Shown here in pieces: positions 54,106-64,000 of a stretch of 64,000 nt of DNA (its first letter is position 1; every line of letters starts with the position of its first letter). Under the pieces are notes generated by a model. It saw only the letters and a list, made by a program, of their open reading frames with translations. It made no database searches and was not told the DNA's origin. Position numbers and translations under genes: made by a program. The stretch is from Hygrocybe punicea (Eukaryota; Basidiomycota; Agaricomycetes; Agaricales; Hygrophoraceae): positions 3,968,001 through 4,032,000 of the forward strand of contig OY744464.1 in the NCBI GenBank assembly GCA_963556145.1, read 5' to 3'.

Positions 54106-56144
54106 TTAAGCGACAGAAAGGTTGCTGGTGCCTTCAGTGACTTCATCTACGCTATTTTCGATCAGTCTGGTGATCTGTAAAGTGAAATCGGTGAGATGTC
54201 ATTGACCAATGACTATGAAAACAGCAGATATGTACCTTTCCGATGGCTATTGTTCTTCCTGTGGGATCCCGACAGTCAGTCGAAAGGGTGACGAATAAAA
54301 TAACACGGAACCTTCATCTCGGAGAGTAAATCTTCCAAGCTGAGGGTAGTCAGCAAAGCGTTCCACACACACAAGGGCAGTGGTTTCTATAAGAGCTACA
54401 ATTTTTTGCCCTAGTAACGTTGAGAGTCGTTCCCAGATACCAAACCAACTAATTACCTTTTTTGGCGAATTGTGGAGGCTTCTTCGATTTTCGACCAGTA
54501 GCCTTGTCAAAATAATGGAGTAGAGCCTACGGAAACCAACTGAAGACATTCGCAAGGTGAATCGCGGCACAGACTTACAGGCAAGGTGACTTCCTCCGCT
54601 AGGGTATGAATGTGCATAACAGCCGAATATCCCGCGCAAATAATATTCTTATGCTCAAGGATTGCTAGCTGAGCCTCGAACTGACGGACGGCATGGATAG
54701 GCTTCTTGGGGCTGGTGAGGACGAAGCCGGGGCTGATATCTTCATCTTCAACACCTCGTAGACGTATTCGTACGTTATCACCGCAAAGAGCTGACGTAAC
54801 CTCTTCCTCCATTTCATTAAAAATAGCGGCAACTTCGACCAAGTCCTTGTTCGGCATGAGAACGAGAGAATCGCCCTTTCGCAAAAGGCCAGATTCGACT
54901 TTACCAACGACAATTGTTCCCATATCTTTGTATTTCTCTGAGATGGGCATCATAAGTGGAGCGTTGATCTTACGATCAACCATTGGCAAGTGATCCACGA
55001 GTTCAAGGAAGGAAGGCCCGCTGTAGTTGCAATTAAGAAAAGTAAGGAAATCGAGACCGCTCAGCACTCACTCCCACCAAGGGCATATCGACTTGGAAAC
55101 CCGATCCTGGAGGTTGTATCCAGCAAAGGCGGATACAGGGATATAGGTGACATCAGTTTTAGGACTGAAACCAGCAGCCTTGATGAATGGTGTCAATTTA
55201 TCCTTAATTTCGTCATATCGCTGTTTCTTCCACTCCACTGTTGGGTCATCCATTTTGTTGATAGCTACGACGACTTTTGACACGCCGGCTGTCTTGACCA
55301 ACATGATGTGTTCGCGTGTTTGTCCGCCTCTTTCGAAACCTGTCTCAAATTCACCCTTTCGGGCCGAAATAACGAGAATGGCGACATCTGCTTGGGCAGC
55401 GCCAGAGATCATGGATGGGACGAATGTTTTGTGCCCCGGAGCATCCAGTATGGTGTATCGACGGAGGGCAGTCTCGAAATAGGCACGACCAACTTCAACG
55501 GTCTTTCCCTTTAAGCGCTCCTGAGGTGTGGAGTCAAGTGCCCAGCTCAGATACCAGGAATCTCGACCTGCTTCTTTGGCTTCACGTTCATATTTCTCCA
55601 TCGTTCGTTTGTCAACCATTCCTGTCATAAAGAGGAGATTCCCACCGAAGGTGCTTTTGCCAGCATCAACATGGCCAATGAAGACAATGTTAAGATGCTC
55701 CTTGACTGCGGAACGAAAGAAAGTGATGATTCAATCAGTCCAAGAGCAGGAAAGCGACTGACCATCCCCAAAGAGATCCTCAAGAACGGCTCGATCAGCA
55801 ACAGATTGAACCTCTAGTGCGACATCGGCGGCATCTGTCTTGGATTTCTCTGTCAAGACTGTCTTGGATGGAGGATCCGATTTGTGTGTAGAAGTTGAAG
55901 ATTTTGGCAAAATTTTCGCGGGGACAGGTTGTCTATTGGTAGAAGATGGTTGGGAATGTAAGGCGGAAGTTGCAGGTGTTACAGAGACAGCTTTAGGCCC
56001 TCCGATGTTGAGAGAGATGGTGGGCGGTGGTGCAGGTGTGTCTATCTGCTCGGTTCGTTCCAGAGGCTGGGGTTGTTCCTGGGGAGGGGTCAGGTACGCC
56101 TTCCTCGGAACGAATTCGAAAGCGCCAGCGTTGAGTTTGTTCAT
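54106..56144 (-). CDS. SUP35: Eukaryotic release factor 3 (eRF3/Sup35), GTPase of translation termination
   Basis: About 560 residues, several exons, ATG at 56142-56144, TAA at 54106-54108. The N terminus carries a PAM2-like motif, KLNAGAFEFVPRKAY (residues 3-17), the usual site for poly(A)-binding protein. A short Pro/Ser/Thr/Lys-rich linker leads to the GTPase: IVFIGHVDAGKSTFGG (G1), STPQERLKGKTVEVG (switch I), LDAPGHKTFVPSMISG (G3), INKMDDPTVEWKK (G4) and IPVSAFAGYNLQ (G5). Domain 2 (INAPLMMPISEKYKDMGTIV, GKVESGLLRKGDSLVLMPN) and domain 3 (FEAQLAILEHKNIICAGYSA, CVERFADYPQLGRFTLRDEG) follow, ending SNLSVA. With eRF1 it hydrolyses GTP to release the peptide at stop codons. Its N-terminal region is only about 140 residues and not Q/N-rich, unlike yeast Sup35 with its prion domain. 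Divergent from SLA1. Confidence 0.95.
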
Positions 56145-56397
56145 CGCGATGAATCACGGCAATCTTTCGCACAAGAGATAAAAAAAGGTGGCTGTGGGGT
56201 TGCTGTTTGTTGACTTCAAAGTGAACGGATCCGAGACTGACTTCTTCTGACTTGAACCCAATCTTTTTGTACGCAGCAGGTCGATAGTTAGTGAAAGGAT
56301 AATTATACTGTATACTGGACTTTCAAGTTGCAGCAGCCAAATGCGGATGCCATGTGGCTGACTCGGAGCTTTTGCTTCTTGACTGGTGCCAGTGCTG
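56145..56397. promoter_or_regulatory. Shared divergent promoter of SUP35 and SLA1
   Basis: 253 bp separate the two divergently read start codons, so both promoters must lie here. The sequence has no strong TATA box for either side; a weak TATACTGTATAC tract is at about 56307-56318. Confidence 0.5.
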
Positions 56398-59300
56398 ATG
56401 ATGGCTACGGAATCTGAGGAATATCTTGCTGTCCTCAAAGCATCTTACGACTATGACCCACAGTCAGAGGACGAGATAGCAATCACAGAGAACCAACTTC
56501 TCTTTCTTTTGCAGAGAGTAGACGATGAGTCCGTCTCATATATTGTCGTGCTCCCCGATATTGACCGGCTTTGCTGCAGCTGGTGGAAGGTCAAGGTTAA
56601 AGGGGAATCTCAAGAAGAAGATACCGCTGTTGGCTTGATACCTGCTGCATATGTCGAACTTGTTGGTGGTCTCACCTAGTTTCTCTCAAGTATTTCATCT
56701 TTCGATATAGGCGACCCATACATCCGTTGTGAAGGCATTATATGATTATGATGCAAATGCCCCGGGCGAGCTTTCTGTTAAGGAGGATGAAATTTTGCTA
56801 GTGTTCGATACTGAGGAGGACTGGCTGTTGGTGCAGAGTCATTCTGACGGAGGAAAGGCTGGATTTGTTCCCGGAAATTACGTCGAGGTTCGATTCCTTA
56901 CTTCCTATTTTGCGACATATTTACTCAAGTGTATGTATATATAGCTTGCCAGCTCCGATGGTGACACTCCGGTTATGTCAGTCTCACCGGTGTCAGCAAT
57001 CGTCGTGCCACCTTCGGTGAGTCTTTCCATTCTTTGTTTCTTCCTTCCACGTATCCATCCCTGCTGTAGCCACCGCCTCCCGTCTCCAACTACCAGGATC
57101 CCGCTGACAGGGTAGCTTCTACTTCAAACAAAGTCAAAGCTGATGACATCAAGACTTGGTCAGTCTCAGAAATAGACAAGAAAGGCAAGAAGAAGAAAGG
57201 TACATTGGGTGTTGGAAATGGGGCTGTTTTCTTTGCTAGCGAGTCAGATAAGGTGCATTCTATAACGCTGATTGATATTCATCATTCTGACATGTTTTTG
57301 TGTATATCAACGCAGACCCCAGTCCAGAAATGGCAGACTAATGAAATCGACCAGGTCAATATTGAAAAGTCTAAACATCTCCGCATTGCCATCGGTGGCT
57401 CGGCCCCTATCAATCTTCATTTCAACGTCGGTTCCAAGGACACTGCAGATGCTATCTCGGAGAAATTGCTCTCATCTAAAGCTCTGTTCTACCCCATCTC
57501 TTCGTTATCTCCTCAGAATGACGGCACCAGCGATGCTATTCGACCGCCTCCAATACGTATAGATGCTGCCGATCACGACAAGGCCAAGAAGAGCGGAGCC
57601 TCTGTTCATTTCTCTGAATTGTCCCCTGATATTATACCAATTCGCGAGCCTTCTGAATATGAGGACTATGACGTCTCCGGAGCGAATCGCGATGGTGACG
57701 TCCCTGAGGAAGAATCTGTAATTGCCTTGTATGATTTCGATGCCGATGGAGAAGATGAGCTATCTGTCAAAGAGGGCGATCGCCTTTTGGTACTCGAGAG
57801 AGACAGCGACGAGTGGTGGAAATGTCGAAACCATGACGGTGTTGAGGGTGTTGTACCTGCTTCTTATCTAGAGGTGAGTGTGATCTCTAACTGGTCACCA
57901 CTATCATCGATCTTCTCTTCGCAGCTAACTCCGGGTATATTACCCGGATCTGAAGGCGACACCGGAGCGAGCGATGTTGCTCGAGAAGCTCAAGAAGCCC
58001 AGGAACGAGCTGATCGCTTGGATGCTGAACGAGCGGCAGCAGCACGAGCGGAAAACGACCGTACAATGAAAGAAAGGGCAGATAAAGAACGGGCAGACAA
58101 GGAACTAGCAGAGAAGGAGGGTATCGAAAGTATAGAGAAAGATCGCAAGAAAGCAGAAGATCGACGACGCGCTCAAGCTGCGGCTGCAGCTGCAGCTCGG
58201 CAGCGAGCCGGCGTAGCCACGCGTCCCAAACCTGCTAGGTCATCGTATGTGATGCTTCTTACCCGCATTTGTTCATGGGCTCAAGCACAGTTGTTGTCCT
58301 TGTGTATGTCTTAGTGTTTCTCCACCGAACAAGGCAAACGATGAGCTCTCCAGCACGAGTCGCGGATCTGAAAGCAACCGTGAGTGTTTTGCCATGTCGC
58401 CTCGATCAAGATTCGATCTCCTGTCACCTCTCCTTTTAGGTCCACCTCCAGAAAAAACTCGAATTTGGCACGACCGTAGTGGCCAGTTTCGCGTCGAGGC
58501 CGCCTTCCTGGGATTAAACAATGGCAAACTCAGGTTACACAAAGTGAATGGAGTTGTGGTTGAGGTTCCAACTGAGAAGATGTCGGTTGAAGATATGCGC
58601 TACGTCGAGAAGATGACAGGCCGGAAAAAGGCGTCTTCCGCAGCACCACGAAGTCCTTCTGATGACGACGAGCCACTTGCAACACGGCGGAAGTCTTTGA
58701 AAGCCGATTCTTCCCATGGGACGCCTCCGCGAGTGTCGGAGACGAAGAAAGGCACTCAAATCGATTGGTTCGAATTCTTCCTGGCCGCGGGCTGTGACGT
58801 TGATGAATGCACTCGTTACGCCTCATCCTTTGAGAGAGAGAAAATCGACGACGTTACCTTACCCGACATAAAAGACTCCACAATGCGGTCGTTAGGTCTC
58901 CGAGAAGGAGACATAATCCGTGTGACCAAAGCCATTGAAAAGAGAAGAACTCAGAGTGGGACGAGCGATGCGCGTCAGGAGCAAGTGCTCCGTGATGAAG
59001 AGTACGCGAGGCAGCTGCAAGAGGAAGAAAATGCTGGCAGTAGCTCCACTACCAAGCAACTGACGACCGGTCTCGCTCCAAACTTGTTCGCTGGCCCCGG
59101 AGGAGCATTAAAAAATAACACAATACGGCGAGGGCGTCCACAGCCCAGTAAAACCCTGCCGCCTAGTATAGTCGACGTAAGCGCCATTGCAACAGCCTCG
59201 GATCGGATCCAGCAGACCGGTTCCCCGCAACTCGCAAGTCCAGCAGCTTCTTCGCCCGTACAAGCTAATCAACGGTCCATCTCAACACTGATTCCGGTTA

Positions 59301-60466
59301 GTGGCTTTGACGATGATGCTTGGACTAACCGTCCGAGCTCCGCAAAACCTTCTGCATCCACTCCTCCTGTTGCAGCTAGGACCTCCCCCGTTCCTCGTGC
59401 ACCTGCACCGCTGTCAACAGCGCAAGTGGCTACGCCAGGGTCTCAACCTCTGAATCCTGCCCGTCTTGTAGCCACGACAGAAGCCGACATATTTGATCAA
59501 CTCTCCCGGCTAAGCCAGCTGAAATCGAATAGGCCCACTCCCCCCTCTGTAACTGTTTCAGCATCACCGCCCATCAGTACTCTACCAGCCAATTTCCAAT
59601 CTGGTTTGGGTATGAGTTCCCCACCAATCTCCATAGGCCAAAATCCGCAGATATCTGTAATTCCCCAGCCATCTAGTGGCCCTCGAGGTCCATTTGCCCC
59701 CGTTCCGGCTAATCAGACTTTGTTGCAACCTCTGATTCCGACCAACACAGGTTTTAATACTTTTGTGCCGACGCGTCTCACGAATACGTCGTCCACATTC
59801 CAGCATCAGCTTGCTCGATCGCCCTTCCTTGGACAAGAAAATACTGGGTTCTCACTTCAACCTCTTATATCTCACCCGACAGGGGTGCCTTTTGTAGGGT
59901 TTCTGCCACGGAATTCGTTGCAGAACAACGGCTCTGGTTCCATTCAAACTCGTAAGTTCCACATCACTTGTTCTAGTCTGGTTGCCAATTTTCACGCATG
60001 CAGAGCCGATCGTTTTCAATCCAGGTCTTGGACCACACCCACTCAATAACAGGATATCGCCTCCTCCACCTGTACCCCCTCTGCCAGCGTCGGTCTCCGA
60101 CGTCACATCTCCTGCTAACATATTTGCCCAGATGAAATCGGGTGCACCCATGCCTTCCATCCCCAGTTCACCCCCTAACAATACATCTCCTGCCAACATC
60201 TTTGCTCAGATGAAATCCGGTACATTTGACTCCAGAAATGATCCTGCAGATCCTCAGCCATCAGGTACGTCATCCCAGATGACTTGCGAATGAACTCTGA
60301 CATTTGAGCTAGACAAATATGACGCTCTTCGAGCAAACCGTAAGTCACCATGAAATTTCCAAACGTGAAGTTAACAAAGTCTGATATCTCAACAGCTCTT
60401 GCGGTGCAACCAACCGGATGGGCGTATCAGGGAACTAATTATCAAACTGGATACACCGGATATTGA
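56398..60466 (+). CDS. SLA1: SLA1-like endocytic actin-patch adaptor
   Basis: More than 1,050 residues in about ten exons. The start is taken as the first of two ATGs at 56398/56401 (MMATESEEYLAVLKASYDYD). Three SH3 domains: about 56425-56670 (LKASYDYDPQSEDEIAI), 56730-56890 (VKALYDYDANAPGELSV) and 57715-57880 (VIALYDFDADGEDELSV...GVVPASYLEV). A coiled, charged Ala/Glu/Arg-rich segment follows (58000-58210). Then the Sla1 homology domain SHD1 (RIWHDRSGQFRVEAAFLGLN, 58455-58620), a SAM-like SHD2 (IDWFEFFLAAGCDVDECTRY, 58760-58935) and a long Pro/Ser/Gln tail with FDQLSRLSQLK and repeated PANIFAQMKSG modules (about 60115-60220). Ends TGYTGY then TGA at 60464-60466. Sla1 links Las17/WASP, Pan1/End3 and NPFxD cargo at clathrin sites. 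Ends 95 bp from the convergent SEC7 gene. Confidence 0.93.
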
Positions 60467-60560
60467 TATCGAGTGGAGATTCGGTCAGGAGTATCGTATC
60501 TTTCTCAAAGCACATTATCCGTATACCTACGCAATAAATATGTGATACAATGGACAAATG

Positions 60561-63500
60561 TTATGTGGCCTCTGTAATGCCCTGCGCGAATCCCACTCTA
60601 ACGAAATACAACCTCAATCCACGGCGGATTTCTGGAGCGATATCTCGAGCCAGAAGTCCGGTAGCTGATGGGTAAATAGCGGGTAAATATCTCGCAAACT
60701 TCACAATTTCAGTTTCAGGACAACCCGTTGTGGAGAAATACGTACGGCTTTATCGTCGAATCTGCAAAAGCCTTCCAGTATTTCGGCCACAACCGGAGTC
60801 CAGGCAACGATGTTTTTAGCTTGCGTGTCGGCGCGCAGCTTGTTGTAATCTTGCAACACGCCAAGTCCCAACCTAGAGATAGTGGTGAGACTGTGTAGGT
60901 GTGGAATTAGGTCACTAACGGTAGCAGTCGTTCGGCAATCTGTGGTCTCGCAGTCTGATGCTCTGCGCGGGGATCATAGTACATTCGCAACAGGACATGT
61001 ACCAAGGTCGCTGCGCTACTTGATTCTTGTTTCAAAAGGTTGGGCAGGTGTTTCATAAATCCTGGTTGGAAAATTTCTGACATTATACAGTCATCGACAA
61101 TGAAATTATGGTCACTCACCCACTTTCCATAACCCTGTACGAAGCTCTTTGTCCTCATTGAACAATCGGGCAAACTGATAACTATGGTCGAGAACTCCCA
61201 TCAACCGCAAAAGTTGGTCTGGTGGAATGGCATTATAAACGTTATCATTTCGTAATAAATCGTTGGTTGTTTCGATTAGTAGTAGTTGGAGAACACATTT
61301 GACAATTATTTGCTTGAAGATACGACGTCGATCGTTTAGTGAGGCTGTAGGACCTGATAACTGTTGTTCATTATTCGGGGACAACGGAGCTGGCAGTATG
61401 GTTTGGCCATTTGACTCTACTAGAAACATGAGCATAGTTATTGTGTTGAAGATGGTGGTCTTGCCGTTTGTTTCAGGCACGTCCGCTGCATTACCGTCAA
61501 TCTCAACCCGTAAGCTCTCGTCGAAAAGTTGATGGGGTGTGGTGGTCCTGAATAGTTTCACAAACGCCTTGGTTACACGTTCCCAACGATCGGGACTCAA
61601 CTTTGAGATATTGTTTTCGAGTAATTGTTGTAGACATGACGTGCCGATACGCGCCAATGTATCGTTTTCTGGGATCATCAATAACAGACGTTACACAAAG
61701 GCATCGTTATTCATACCTTGACATATGCAGACACAGAGCAAATCCAAAAGCCCATCCAGGAATCGCTCCAGGACGTCAAAGTAGAAAGTGTATAGATCGA
61801 TGAGGTCCCGAAGCGCTTGAATCATGGTTGTGGAAAGCCAGACACTCATGTCTTCCTGAGTGCTGAAGCGTGATAAATCCTGACTCGATTTCAGGACGGC
61901 AAATATAGGAAAGAGAAGCTCTTGGCAAACTGTATCCCAAAATTCAACGGGATATGTGGAACCATAAGTTTTGAGGGTGCTGAACAGGGAGTCAAGAGCG
62001 CTGAGCGCAAGGTGTCAGCCAACCACACATCAGCGAAAACTGGGATGCACGTACAGGCGTCGAACCTCCAAATCCTCTCCATTCATGATGATATCGTAGA
62101 ACCCAAATAGCACTGGGAACCAGAACTTGATCATGTTGTCCTCTTGTGAGTTTTTTAACAAAGCTGCCCCCGTCAAAGCGCATTCTGGGCAGTCGAGCAT
62201 CACGGGAATGACACCACGCAGCATGGCAATCGCGAGTAAACTGATTTTTTGATATTTGCTCACTTTGCAGAACTCCGTAATGCAAACGGTGAGATCAGCA
62301 AAAGAGCCATATCGGACAATGGCAGGAAAATGGTCCTTATTGAGTCGAGTAACGATCTCAAAAGCGGAACTTGCGATTCGCTCTGTGAGGAAACATGAGC
62401 ATTAGTCTGGAACATGATAAAAAAACCGTCACCTGTTAACACCTTCGATGCAGAGGAGAACACTCCGAACATTGTCCTCCAGCCCGATCGCAGATTTTGT
62501 GCACGTGCTTGTATCATTTGCTGTAGACATTGGAGTACCTGTGCCAATTAAATCAAAACGAGGTAGCTGGGCACGAACCATTGGATCTCACCATATCTCG
62601 AATTTCGGGGTTATGGTTGTGGATCATCGTGTGTTCAAATGGTTTCAAGAAGTCTTTTTGAAATTTGAAGTGTGGCAATTCTTCCTTCTCCAAGAATCGC
62701 ATTGAGAGCTGACGGAGAGAATCCAATGCAAAAAAGCCAACGTGAGGGTTGTTATGGCAGCAAACCTATCATACACTCGTGAGTGGTTAGGATTATTATT
62801 ATTGAAGAGCTACCTACTTGATTAAAATGTTCTCCTAGAATATCCCAGAGATTTGACCACTCTAACCGAATTCGGTTCATGTTGTAGTACGATATCTCAA
62901 CGAGTTTTTGTAGGCTGAATAATCTCGGATGCTGTGATAGACCGGACGATTGGATCTCTTCCCATGAAACATCGCTCAACGCTTGAACAAAATCGACAAT
63001 AGCCGTCTGGCAACGGTGAATTAGTAAACATCCTACCAATCTGGATTGATGGACATACGCCAGATAAGAAGTGACTCAAGGAGAACACCATATCCGCAGC
63101 AACCGTGATATGTGTAGACCGACTTTCATTTGCCAACTCTTCAGAGGGCAGCTTACGAGAGCGACTGCGCAGAAATTTGAACTTACGACGGTAATACGAC
63201 GAAGGTAGTAATGCGTACCCTTTTCGACCAGGGTCTGACACTTCGACGCCAGTACTGATCAGTTGCATGTGTTCGAGCTGACTAACACAGGTCAAGACTT
63301 CGTGCCAAGAGCCTTTGAGATTGTTGCCCTCGTTAACAGCAACGTCGAGCAGAGTTTTGATCGCCTCCATGTTTTTGGTCTTCATTTCGCCTAGATTATT
63401 CAAGAACGTGAACTTTGCCAGTGTGGTTACGAATGCGTTACGCTCCAGCTCGAGGTCAAAAAAACAAACAATCCGAATAGCGTTCTTGAAACCATCCAAA

Positions 63501-64000
63501 CACAATTCAACAACCTCAAGGTCGTCCGTATCCTGCAGAGGCCCGGAAAGACCAGCCAGAAAGGCAATCCACGCGACTTCGAACATTGGTCTGACATGGA
63601 CGAAATGTGAGGCGCTGAAGAACTGATCACCTCCCTTGGATCCTTTGCGTGTTGTCCGCATCATAGTTTTGAATAAGGCCTACGAAAAACCATGACCAAT
63701 AAGCTTCAGCAATGTTTCATGTAACATTACCTCGGTTTTGTTGGCCATTCCATTGGACTGTAACACATACGCCTCCTTCTGAAGATCTCTGCCAACATTA
63801 GCAAGAGCATTAGCGAGGCCTGGACCGGCAACTCCTTGTGTCCCGATTTCTATCTCATCCTTCATTCTAATTTCATTGGATACGATGTCATCAAATATCT
63901 CCGATAAGAAATCTTCTGGAAGGTCGGTGTTGTCATTGATGCCACGATTGTTTTTGATAAAATCTGACTTCGTCATGCGTTTCTTTACCTGAGGGTTATG
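60561..64000 (-). CDS. SEC7: Sec7/BIG-type ARF guanine-nucleotide exchange factor (5' part outside the window)
   Basis: The minus strand enters the window inside the Sec7 catalytic domain ([20 protein letters not shown] then [20 protein letters not shown], about 63976-63860), after the glutamic finger, which lies outside. It continues through the HDS regions: [71 protein letters not shown] and [10 protein letters not shown] (HDS1), then many further exons with C-terminal DCB/HDS-type helices (for example [15 protein letters not shown] near 61750). The last exon is reached through an intron with donor GTACGT near 60741 and reads [30 protein letters not shown] then TAA at 60561-60563. The protein activates ARF at the trans-Golgi. 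At least 900 residues are visible. A few internal exon borders were not resolved. Confidence 0.88.

Overview
The window is a piece of a filamentous basidiomycete (Agaricomycetes) nuclear genome. Genes are split by many 45-80 bp GT-AG introns, and the mobile-element cargo is typical of TE-rich mushroom-forming fungi (DUF6532 and Plavaka-type genes, Ty3/gypsy and Ty1/copia elements with basidiomycete-like sequence, hAT-like MITEs). No tRNA, rRNA or CRISPR array was seen.

Layout: (1) 1-5973 is ordinary gene space: the 3' end of an unrecognised Ser/Pro-rich gene, a UBA-containing E2 ubiquitin-conjugating enzyme of the UBE2O/BIRC6 type, and a peroxisomal-type mitochondrial-carrier-family transporter. 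(2) About 6-49.5 kb is a transposable-element island holding no clear host gene. It contains a large DUF6532 gene broken by insertions, a Plavaka-type transposase fragment, at least three degraded Ty3/gypsy elements, one decayed Ty1/copia element with both LTRs and a 5-bp target duplication, five solo LTRs with 4-bp target duplications, four hAT-like elements with exact or near-exact 8-bp duplications, several long palindromic (foldback) elements, two Tc1/mariner-like MITEs and much simple repeat. (3) The island ends with a structurally complete 5,850-bp DNA transposon (43677-49526). It has matching 27-bp terminal inverted repeats, a perfect 6-bp target duplication (GAAAAT), and a ten-exon gene whose exons sum to exactly 1,564 codons with no internal stop (1,563 aa, DUF6729-like with candidate DDE residues). 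This is the best candidate for an undescribed system. (4) 49.6-64 kb is compact conserved gene space: TRAPPC2L/Tca17 (+), Rtp1/TANGO6 (-), eRF3/Sup35 (-), SLA1 (+) and the 3' two-thirds or so of a Sec7/BIG-type ARF-GEF (-).

The conserved genes are housekeeping: vesicle traffic (TRAPPC2L, Sec7, SLA1 in endocytic actin patches), RNA polymerase II assembly (Rtp1), translation termination (Sup35), ubiquitination and peroxisomal transport. The island can be read as layers: a Tc1-like MITE was hit by a solo LTR and by a copia element, and the copia element was itself hit by another LTR and a hAT-like element. The insertion order follows from the target-site duplications written in the sequence.
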